From an uncultured Muriicola sp. (GTDB taxonomy: Bacteria; Bacteroidota; Bacteroidia; Flavobacteriales; Flavobacteriaceae), in the NCBI RefSeq assembly GCF_947258935.1, contig NZ_CAMYKH010000025.1, positions 1 to 40,960 of the forward strand: a DNA stretch of 40,960 nucleotides, given 5' to 3'. Of this stretch, positions 25,180 through 31,945 are shown piece after piece (position 1 is the stretch's first letter; each line of letters starts with the position of its first letter). A program made the position numbers and the translations under genes. Under the pieces are notes generated by a model. It saw only the letters and a program-made list of their open reading frames with translations, searched no databases and was not told the DNA's origin.

Positions 25180-28065
25180 ATGAATAAAAGTTTGATGAAG
25201 CATTTTTGTATAGTGTTCTTTCTTCTGATGAGCGGAACTCTATTCTCTCAGGGTACTGGAAGTATTGAAGGTAAAATTACCGACAAGGAAATGAACAATG
25301 AACCACTGGCGTTCGCCAACGTAATTTTAAAAGGAACTACAATAGGTACTACTTCCGACTTCGACGGTTTGTTTGAAATATACAATCTGGTGCCCGGGAC
25401 TTATACCGTTGTCTTTACCTTTCTAGGGTATGAAACCCTGGAGATTTCCAATGTGTTGGTAGAAGCAGGGAAGACTACTAAAGTAAATACAGCTCTGGGC
25501 GCCGGTAATGTATCCTTAAATGAAGTGGTCCTAATTACAACGGCAGCAAGAGACTCAGAGATAGCATTGCTGATAGATCAAAAAAAGGCCATTGAGATTA
25601 AAGAAGCGATAAGCGCAGAGGCACTTACAAGAAAAGGGATAGACGATGCAGCAGCAGCGGTAGCTCAAATTGCAGGTATCTCCAAGCAGCAGGGATCCAG
25701 CAATGTATATGTACGTGGATTAGGGGATAGGTACCAGAATACCACCATGAATGGTTTGGCATTGCCTTCGAACAACGTGAACAAGAAAAATATTGACTTA
25801 GATCTATTTTCTTCCAGTATTATTGAAAACATCTCCGTTAGCAAGGCCTATACCGCAGCTTTTTATGGAGATTTTTCCGCTGGAAATGTCAATATCGACT
25901 CTAAAGAATACACAGGTGATGGATACCTGGCAGTTTCGCTTGGTAGCGGTGTCAACTCCAATGCCGCAGGGACCAACTTTGTAACCAGCGAAGGGACCAG
26001 TTTTTTTGGCTTTTACAACCGGTATGACAATGACCCTTTCGCCATCATATTATCGCATGGGGTAGATCCGGAAGCAGATTATGATCCTATCAATATTTCA
26101 GGTACCATAGAAGGAGGATATTCTATTAATTTGAATGAGGATTCCAGACTTAGCTTCTTTGGGATGGCCAGTTTTACGAACAGTTATGAGTTCCTTGAAG
26201 GACCGGCCCTCGATTTTACAAATGATATAAAAGTTAGATTCCCATTGGTTAATGAGTATGCCTATAGTACTACGACTACTGCGATGGGAAATATTAACTA
26301 TCGCATCAATAATGACCACAAAATAAAATTCAGCTCCCTTTTCGTAAATAGTGCCAAGGATGCAGTTGGGTATTATGGTGTTGGAGGGAATGGTTTTAAC
26401 AGGGATGGTTTTAGCAATAATGGCGATGGAGGATATTTTCAATTAAACGTACAGTTTAACCAGGACATGATCTTTGTCAACCAATTGAATGGACAGCACA
26501 TGTTTGAAGACAAATGGGGACTAGACTGGGGTATAGGCTTTAACAAAGTATTCTCGGATGAACCGGATAGGAAGCGTATTTCCCTGGAAAACTACCAATT
26601 TGCTCTGGATAATGACCCTGCCACCAATCCTATCTTCTACGATAATATCGCCTTTGATAACCAACGGTTTTTCCAAAGTATAGAAGATGATGAATTAAGT
26701 AGCTATATCAATCTATCAAATGTGGTATCGGATAAGGTAACCCTCAATTTTGGATACAACGGGAGGCGTAAAGAACGTAGGTTTAACAACTGGCGTTATG
26801 GCTACCAGATTGCAGATAAAAATGCAAATCCAGTTACGGATATTAATAATTTAGATGATTTTTTTAATGTGTCCAATATCAATATCCCGTCAGGAAGTGG
26901 CCTATGGGATCTTTTTATTGTCCGGAATCCACAGAACGTAGACATTGGACTTCAAAACAGACCACAGCTCTACGAAAATACTTATAAAGGAAATCTTGAC
27001 ATCCATGCCGGATATGTAACTGCAGAATTAAAATTAAGCGATAAATGGCTTTTGATCCCCGGATTCAGGTTAGAAGCGTATAAGCAATCCATAATATATG
27101 ATGTCATAAATCCTGTCCCGACAGACCCTGGTTTCAGAAATGCTTATGAAAATATATTTCTTCCAAGTTTCAATGTTCGCTATGGCCTCAATGAAGATAC
27201 TAACTTGAGATTCTCACTTAGCAAGACCGCGTCTTTCCCAGAATTTAAGGAGGCTGCTAACTTTGTTTATGAAGGGGTTGTACAGCGTGTAGGTGGAAAC
27301 CCGGACTTATTAGGGAAACCAGATGGCACTGGACCCATTTTCTCTGAGATCTTTAATTATGACCTAAAATACGAGTGGTTCCCAAATCGTGGAGAGTTAC
27401 TCTCTTTAGCTGCCTTTGCCAAAACCATCAATGACCCCGTAAACCGGGTAGTGGCTACAGATGCTACGGGAAATCAGCGATATTTTAGAACCGGGGACCA
27501 GGCTAAGGTATATGGGGTAGAAATAGAAGTGAGAAAGAATATCATCAACGATTCAAAAGAGAATGCAGTTCTCACTGTTGGGGCTAATGCAGCCTACACA
27601 TACACCGAACAGGATCTTGAAACAGTTTCTTCTTCAGAAGGTTTTACGTTTGGAACCTCCTTTGCGGACAGAACGACGGAAGAATTGGAAGGCGCCTCTC
27701 CAGTCATTGTCAATGCGGATATCAGTTACAGTCCGCAATTTGGAACCTTTAAACCAGCGGCTACGGTGGCATTCTCCTATTTTTCAGATCGTATCTATGC
27801 CATTGGGAGTGGAAACCTGGGAAATATCATTGAGAAAGGGATTCCCAGCCTAAACTTTGTTTGGAGAAATACTTTCGGAGACCACTTTGAAGCAAATTTA
27901 AGTGCTACTAATTTATTAAACCCAGATATTTCTCTTTTCAGGGAAAATACCGGGGTGGAAGATACCAACCCCTTGGTTCAAGGGTTTGTGAAAGATGGCA
28001 ATGTAATCTTACGCGAGTATAAAAGAGGAGTTAATGTTGGCCTCAGCCTTAAATATAAATTCTAA
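25180..28065 (+). CDS. TonB-dependent receptor, probably phosphorus-regulated
   Basis: The 961-residue receptor has a signal peptide ending near LFSQ, a CarboxypepD_reg-like domain (about 25-115), an unusual linker (RDSEIALLIDQKKAIEIKEAIS), and a plug containing SSNVYVRGLGDRYQNTTMNG and IIENISVSKAYTAAFYGDFSAG. A long barrel ends VGLSLKYKF. The VRGLGDRYQ-type plug sets it apart from SusC. The gene following after 21 nt encodes a surface lipoprotein with a beta-helix look, presumably its partner. Its promoter shares Pho-box-like repeats with the porin/PiT operon. A role in taking up a phosphorus compound is inferred from context only. The ATG at 25180 is used; a GTG lies 6 nt upstream. Confidence 0.88.
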   Translation: MNKSLMKHFCIVFFLLMSGTLFSQGTGSIEGKITDKEMNNEPLAFANVILKGTTIGTTSDFDGLFEIYNLVPGTYTVVFTFLGYETLEISNVLVEAGKTTKVNTALGAGNVSLNEVVLITTAARDSEIALLIDQKKAIEIKEAISAEALTRKGIDDAAAAVAQIAGISKQQGSSNVYVRGLGDRYQNTTMNGLALPSNNVNKKNIDLDLFSSSIIENISVSKAYTAAFYGDFSAGNVNIDSKEYTGDGYLAVSLGSGVNSNAAGTNFVTSEGTSFFGFYNRYDNDPFAIILSHGVDPEADYDPINISGTIEGGYSINLNEDSRLSFFGMASFTNSYEFLEGPALDFTNDIKVRFPLVNEYAYSTTTTAMGNINYRINNDHKIKFSSLFVNSAKDAVGYYGVGGNGFNRDGFSNNGDGGYFQLNVQFNQDMIFVNQLNGQHMFEDKWGLDWGIGFNKVFSDEPDRKRISLENYQFALDNDPATNPIFYDNIAFDNQRFFQSIEDDELSSYINLSNVVSDKVTLNFGYNGRRKERRFNNWRYGYQIADKNANPVTDINNLDDFFNVSNINIPSGSGLWDLFIVRNPQNVDIGLQNRPQLYENTYKGNLDIHAGYVTAELKLSDKWLLIPGFRLEAYKQSIIYDVINPVPTDPGFRNAYENIFLPSFNVRYGLNEDTNLRFSLSKTASFPEFKEAANFVYEGVVQRVGGNPDLLGKPDGTGPIFSEIFNYDLKYEWFPNRGELLSLAAFAKTINDPVNRVVATDATGNQRYFRTGDQAKVYGVEIEVRKNIINDSKENAVLTVGANAAYTYTEQDLETVSSSEGFTFGTSFADRTTEELEGASPVIVNADISYSPQFGTFKPAATVAFSYFSDRIYAIGSGNLGNIIEKGIPSLNFVWRNTFGDHFEANLSATNLLNPDISLFRENTGVEDTNPLVQGFVKDGNVILREYKRGVNVGLSLKYKF

Positions 28066-28086
28066 TTCTATTTTAAACTAAAAACT

Positions 28087-29280
28087 ATGAAAAACAAATT
28101 ATTAATCTTTGGAGTCGCCGCTTCCTTACTTATAGCGTGTGAAAGCGATGATACTGCCGATATTATTATCACAGACAATAGTGTCACCAACAATATAACA
28201 AATTCAGGTGGTGGAGACCCAGGTGCTACCACAGAAAATTTGAGTGGTGTTTATACGGAGGACCTAAGCCTGGATCCGGATGTTGATTATGTAATAACCG
28301 GACCTGTATTAATGGCATCAGGAACTACTTTAACCATCCCTGCGGGAATGACCATTAAAGCACAACCTGTAGGAGTGAATGCCTATATTGCCATTCAACA
28401 AGGCGCAAGGATCAGTGCCATAGGCTCTGCCTCCAGCCCTATTATCCTTACCTCCAATGCAAGCGCCCCTTCTTCTGGTGACTGGGGAGGTTTGGTCATT
28501 TGTGGATTTGCTCCTATAAATTCTACGGCAGACGGGTCTACAGATACATCAACTTCTGAAGTAGGAGGTCTTTCTTACGGTGGCAATACCCCAGCTGATA
28601 ATTCAGGATCTGTGCAATACGTGCGCATTGAATACGCTGGTGGTGCCATTGATGGAAATGCAGAACTAAACGGACTTTCTATGTATGCCGTAGGTAGCGG
28701 AACCACAATAGACTATGTAGAGATCTATGAAGGATCTGATGATGGTGTAGAGTTTTTTGGCGGAACAGTAAATGCCAGTCATATAGTAATTGTAAATGCA
28801 GAAGATGATTCTATTGACTGGACAGAAGGATTTACAGGAACACTGACAGACATTTATGTTCAGCACGGTACTTCTCACGACAAGGCTTTTGAATGCGATG
28901 GGTACAACACAGATTTTAGCAACGAAGGCGGTTACTTCTCTGCCCCTAATGTGAACAATGTAACCATCGTTGGCGCCAATGACGGCAGTGAAGCTGTCCG
29001 ATTAAGAGCTGGCACCCAGGGTCTTTTTACTAATTTGGTATTGACAGATTTTGACGAAGCATTCGACCTGGACGGAGATACCGGAGACAACCCAACAGGA
29101 CAAGGCGTCATTGACGGCCTGCTCGGAGTAACCGATGTTACCTTTAACAATGTGGTTACTAAGCTAAAAAATGATACAGGATTTACCTTTACTGAAGCAG
29201 ATTTTATCAGCGGTGACGGTAATGGTACCGGCACTGATATAGCCAGCTGGGGAGCTGGATGGACAGTAGGTATTAATTAA
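28087..29280 (+). CDS. Surface lipoprotein with right-handed beta-helix-like repeats
   Basis: The 397-residue lipoprotein has the signal MKNKLLIFGVAASLLIAC (Cys18). ESDD follows, close to the acidic surface-export signal of flavobacterial lipoproteins. The rest is rich in Gly, Asp, Ser and Thr in strand-turn patterns, for example IPAGMTIKAQPVG, VQYVRIEYAGG, VEFFGGTVNASHIVIVNAEDDSIDW, typical of parallel beta-helices. Related proteins are often mislabelled 'multidrug transporter'; I see no transporter feature. It is 21 nt behind a TonB receptor and followed by a terminator, so the two form a receptor-lipoprotein pair that replaces SusD. Ligand binding or hydrolysis is possible; no catalytic motif was recognised. 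Confidence 0.8.
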   Translation: MKNKLLIFGVAASLLIACESDDTADIIITDNSVTNNITNSGGGDPGATTENLSGVYTEDLSLDPDVDYVITGPVLMASGTTLTIPAGMTIKAQPVGVNAYIAIQQGARISAIGSASSPIILTSNASAPSSGDWGGLVICGFAPINSTADGSTDTSTSEVGGLSYGGNTPADNSGSVQYVRIEYAGGAIDGNAELNGLSMYAVGSGTTIDYVEIYEGSDDGVEFFGGTVNASHIVIVNAEDDSIDWTEGFTGTLTDIYVQHGTSHDKAFECDGYNTDFSNEGGYFSAPNVNNVTIVGANDGSEAVRLRAGTQGLFTNLVLTDFDEAFDLDGDTGDNPTGQGVIDGLLGVTDVTFNNVVTKLKNDTGFTFTEADFISGDGNGTGTDIASWGAGWTVGIN

Positions 29281-29311
29281 ATTTGAAATTAGCTATATAT
29301 ATTAAAAAAAG

Positions 29312-29334
29312 GTCTCGCATAGCGGGACTTTTTT
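29312..29334 (+). terminator. Intrinsic terminator after the receptor-lipoprotein operon
   Basis: A 7-bp stem, GTCTCGC (29312-29318) and GCGGGAC (29322-29328), with one T-G wobble and a 3-nt loop, is preceded by A7 and followed by T6. Confidence 0.8.
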
Positions 29335-29357
29335 GTTAACACCTTCCTTACTAAATG

Positions 29358-29402
29358 TTAAACTGCACGTAACCTTATTTTTACATAGAAGGAGTTCCTT
29401 TG
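29358..29402 (+). promoter_or_regulatory. Pho-box-like promoter B (short receptor-domain protein)
   Basis: Units TTAAACT (29358), GTAACCT (29369) and TTTACAT (29380) occur at an 11-bp period. The last ends 8 nt before the -7 element TTCCTTTG (29395-29402), one mismatch from TAnnTTTG. Distances match promoters A and C exactly. Confidence 0.65.
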
Positions 29403-29421
29403 TATCAGAAATTAATTATTC

Positions 29422-29826
29422 ATGAAAAAACTTCTTGGTTTTCTTTTCTTTATCTCTTCTTTGGCCATGTTTTCTCAAGAACAAGGCACCATAGCTGGTA
29501 CTATCCTTGATCAGGAAGTGTTTAATGAACCTTTGATCTATGCTGAAGTTCATTTAAAAGAAACTTCTAAAAGAGTACAAACCAATTTTCATGGTAATTT
29601 TGAAATGACCGGAATAGCTCCCGGCAACTATACCCTGGTTATAGATTATCTTGGATATGAAAGCCTGGAATTAGCCGTTGAGGTAGAAAACGATAAAGTG
29701 GTACGTCTAACCAAAAGTCTTGGAGCCAAGCAACTAAGCCTGGATGATATGGCAACTATAGATACTGCCAAAAAAGAAGTACAAACTTTGGCGCCTACCA
29801 GCCTAAATAATCGGGGTGAGAAATAA
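29422..29826 (+). CDS. Free-standing CarboxypepD_reg-like domain protein
   Basis: The 134-residue secreted protein has a signal peptide ending near MFSQ and a single CarboxypepD_reg-like beta-sandwich (about 22-105). A short tail (TIDTAKKEVQTLAPTSLNNRGEK) takes the place of a plug and barrel. By hand, 30 of 62 ungapped positions starting at GTIAG match the N-terminal domain of the TonB receptor at 25180, including NEPL and LGYE. It therefore looks like a duplicated receptor N-terminus kept as a separate gene. Its own Pho-box-like promoter and a strong terminator argue that it is functional. Its role is unknown; interaction with the receptor's partners is a guess. Confidence 0.8.
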   Translation: MKKLLGFLFFISSLAMFSQEQGTIAGTILDQEVFNEPLIYAEVHLKETSKRVQTNFHGNFEMTGIAPGNYTLVIDYLGYESLELAVEVENDKVVRLTKSLGAKQLSLDDMATIDTAKKEVQTLAPTSLNNRGEK

Positions 29827-29875
29827 GTAACACTCTCACAACTTATTAGAGAAGTATCTTTTATTGAATAGCTAA

Positions 29876-29910
29876 AAACATAAATCCCGCCAATGGCGGG
29901 ATTTATGTTT
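29876..29910. terminator. Strong bidirectional terminator
   Basis: A perfect 16-bp stem (29876-29891 and 29895-29910) with core ATCCCGCC/GGCGGGAT has an AAT loop and T-rich ends on both strands. It lies between two convergent genes and can serve both. Confidence 0.9.
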
Positions 29911-29933
29911 TATGCGGTTAAATGTCTAACCGT

Positions 29934-30290
29934 TTAGTTCTTTACCAGCGTATTGCTGCTCTTTTTCCCATCAACACTGGCCACAACATTATTGTTATAC
30001 TCCACTTTCTTCATAGTGCCATCTTGCCAGAAGGTCCAGGTGCCTGTTCTCAGACCTCTTTCATAGGATCCCTGAGCAATGATATCTCCTTCTTCGTTAT
30101 AACTGATCCACTCACCGTGTAATTTACGATCCAGATTAAAAGTGCCTTTTTGGCTTATTTGGCCATTATCATGGAAATAGGCAGCTTCTATTAATCCTGT
30201 TTCTTCATTCATATTGAGCTCTTTCTCTTTTTGCCCAAAAGAATAAACGGTTACGAGTAGAAGTACTAAGGTGCAGGTAAATCTTTTCAT
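29934..30290 (-). CDS. Secreted MORN-repeat protein (YwqK-like)
   Basis: The 118-residue protein has a signal peptide ending near YSFGQ. Short MORN-like repeats follow: AAYFHDNGQISQKGTFN, GEWISYNEEGDIIAQGSY and GTWTFWQDGTMKKVEYNN. This pattern is found in the YwqK family, a name taken from a proposed antitoxin; no toxin gene is adjacent and the sequence gives no function. No TAnnTTTG box was found on the minus strand within about 240 nt upstream (30291-30530). The nearest known promoter is the possibly invertible segment at 30526-30661, which would face this gene if flipped. Confidence 0.8.
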   Translation of the reverse strand: MKRFTCTLVLLLVTVYSFGQKEKELNMNEETGLIEAAYFHDNGQISQKGTFNLDRKLHGEWISYNEEGDIIAQGSYERGLRTGTWTFWQDGTMKKVEYNNNVVASVDGKKSSNTLVKN

Positions 30291-30525
30291 CTTGTCTAAC
30301 TTGAAATTATCTTCATGTAAAGTTACTTTATTTTAACTTTTAAGCAACGATTTCTTTACATATAATTTACATTAACAACGTAAATAATTGATTTTTAGTC
30401 TATTCCCAATCAACTATCCAATGCTATTTTAATGATAATTTAATATTTGAATTACTTTTATATTACACTTAACATTGATCTTTGTTAACGTAATTAATTA
30501 CATAAATTAAGTACTTCATATATAT
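30291..30525. other. AT-rich intergenic stretch without a gene
   Basis: I find no plausible ORF here. The stretch is very AT-rich and holds a perfect 12-bp palindrome GTAATTAATTAC (30490-30501). The minus strand has no CAAAnnTA-reading -7 box, so the MORN gene lacks a recognisable promoter here. One isolated TTAACAT unit (30469-30475) lacks in-phase partners. Confidence 0.6.
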
Positions 30526-30562
30526 TATTAGTTTTTGTCGACTATTATTTATGAATGCTGCT

Positions 30563-30590
30563 AACTGCCTTTGGCCAAGGCAGTTTTTTT
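30563..30590 (+). terminator. Stand-alone intrinsic terminator upstream of promoter C
   Basis: A 9-bp stem, AACTGCCTT (30563-30571) and AAGGCAGTT (30577-30585), is followed by a run of T to 30590. The nearest upstream plus-strand gene already ends at its own terminator 650 nt earlier. The hairpin therefore either insulates promoter C from readthrough or ends an unseen small RNA. Confidence 0.75.
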
Positions 30591-30597
30591 ATTTTTA

Positions 30598-30642
30598 ATA
30601 ATCTTTAGGTAACATTTAAGTAACATCTAGTTCCGTAATTTG
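30598..30642 (+). promoter_or_regulatory. Pho-box-like promoter C (porin/PiT operon)
   Basis: Units ATAATCT (30598), GTAACAT (30609) and GTAACAT (30620) occur at an 11-bp period. The last ends 8 nt before GTAATTTG (30635-30642), which keeps the TTTG of the -7 element. A small palindrome TTTGTC-TTC-GACAAA (30639-30653) overlaps the start region. Confidence 0.7.
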
Positions 30643-30666
30643 TCTTCGACAAAAACTAATACTGAC

Positions 30667-31872
30667 ATGAAGTTACAACTTCTCTTTTTTTTCCTTATAT
30701 CCTTATTTTATTTTCCATTACAAGCACAAGAAACCAACGCCCCCGCTTTTGGCAAGGGCCTGTTTAACCTGGTTGGAAAGGACAGTTCCTTTACAATGAA
30801 GATCGCTGCTCGTATGCAGATCCTTGCCATTTCAGAAGGGCAGGATGACTCAGATGGTATTTTTTCAGATAATGAAACAAATTTTTTGGTGCGCCGGGCC
30901 AGATTAAAATTCGACGGTTATGCCTATTCTCCTAAACTTAGATATAAATTAGAGCTAGGTCTTTCCAATCGGGATATATCAGGAGTGTCAGATTTTACGC
31001 GTAATACCCCTCGCTATATCCTGGATGCCGTGGTAATGTGGAATTTTTACGAAAACTTTGAACTCTGGTTTGGACAAACCAAACTGCCTGGGAACATTGA
31101 AAGGGTTATCTCATCAGGAAATCTGCAGCAAGTAGACAGATCACTGGTAAACAGCAGGTTTAATATAGATCGCGATATGGGGTTTCAGCTTAGACATCAT
31201 TTCGATCTTTCAGATTCCTTTGTTGTAAGGGAAAAAATAGCTTTTTCTCAAGGTGAGGGAAGAAATATTACTGATGGAAATCTGGGAGGTTATCAGTATA
31301 CCGGTCGACTCGAATTTTTACCCTTTGGCGAATTTGTAAGTGACGGTGATTACAGCGGTAGTGATCTCAAACGAGAAGAAAAGCCTAAACTTATGTTTGC
31401 TGTCAATTATGACATTAACAGTGATGCCGTTAAAACGAGAAGTAACCTGGGTTCTTATATGTTAAATGACACCGGCTTATATGAGACTACCATCAATACT
31501 TTTTTCTTTGATGGGATGTTCAAATACAACGGATTCTCATTTATGTGGGAATATGCCGACCGGGATGCTGACGATCCTATAGCAAAAAATTCTGATGGGA
31601 CTGAAACAGGTGATGTGGTATGGGTAGGCAACGGAATAAACCTGCAGAGCGGTTATTTGTTTCCCTCTAATTGGGAAGTTTCAGGAAGGTATACAAATAT
31701 AAAATTAGATGAAGGAATTACTGGAAGGGCTCCGGAATCGCAATACACTTTTGGAGTTTCAAAGTATATTGTTGGTCACAAATTAAAAGTACAATCAGAT
31801 TTAAGTTATCTTTCGATAGATAACGGAACGAATGAGGTAATGTTCAGATTACAACTCGATGTTCATTTCTAA
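30667..31872 (+). CDS. Phosphate-selective porin (OprP/OprO family)
   Basis: The 401-residue outer-membrane porin has a signal peptide ending near PLQAQ. The OprP/O-type segments are NFLVRRARLKFDGYAYSPKLRYKLELG, DAVVMWNFYENFELWFGQTKLPGNIER and RSLVNSRFNIDRDMGFQLRH, and the C-terminus MFRLQLDVHF ends in phenylalanine. OprP-type porins pass phosphate or polyphosphate selectively; many Bacteroidota members are less studied. It is first in an operon with a PiT phosphate transporter, which supports the phosphate role. The ATG at 30667 is used; a TTG 27 nt upstream lies in the promoter. Expression may depend on segment orientation (see 30526-30661). Confidence 0.88.
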   Translation: MKLQLLFFFLISLFYFPLQAQETNAPAFGKGLFNLVGKDSSFTMKIAARMQILAISEGQDDSDGIFSDNETNFLVRRARLKFDGYAYSPKLRYKLELGLSNRDISGVSDFTRNTPRYILDAVVMWNFYENFELWFGQTKLPGNIERVISSGNLQQVDRSLVNSRFNIDRDMGFQLRHHFDLSDSFVVREKIAFSQGEGRNITDGNLGGYQYTGRLEFLPFGEFVSDGDYSGSDLKREEKPKLMFAVNYDINSDAVKTRSNLGSYMLNDTGLYETTINTFFFDGMFKYNGFSFMWEYADRDADDPIAKNSDGTETGDVVWVGNGINLQSGYLFPSNWEVSGRYTNIKLDEGITGRAPESQYTFGVSKYIVGHKLKVQSDLSYLSIDNGTNEVMFRLQLDVHF

Positions 31873-31945
31873 ATTAGAAATAACTATTACATAACACAGC
31901 TAACAAAGATACTTTAGATATTTACATCCTTATTTTAAAGACCTT

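Larger units (their letters stand above)
30526..30661. repeat. 16-bp perfect inverted repeat enclosing the porin promoter (candidate invertible segment)
   Basis: TATTAGTTTTTGTCGA (30526-30541) is repeated in reverse complement as TCGACAAAAACTAATA (30646-30661), with no mismatch. The 104-bp segment between the arms contains a terminator hairpin and the complete Pho-box-like promoter C. The right arm ends 5 nt before the porin ATG. This is the layout of Bacteroidota invertible promoters. No recombinase gene is in the window. Paired regulator sites are the main alternative. Confidence 0.6.

Noticed and set aside
29934-30290. Toxin-antitoxin module based on the YwqK-like protein
   Set aside because: The protein is secreted and has no adjacent toxin-like gene; the antitoxin label is only a family name.
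30490-30501. Palindrome GTAATTAATTAC as an operator
   Set aside because: Low-complexity AT palindromes are expected in this very AT-rich gap; no promoter is nearby on either strand.
30640-30666. TTG start for the porin
   Set aside because: It falls within the promoter and the inverted-repeat arm, and the signal peptide begins at the ATG at 30667.
31873-31945. Possible repeat units (ATAACAC, CTAACAA) before the PiT gene
   Set aside because: The spacing is 9 bp and not 11, and there is no -7 box at the required distance; readthrough from the porin gene is simpler.
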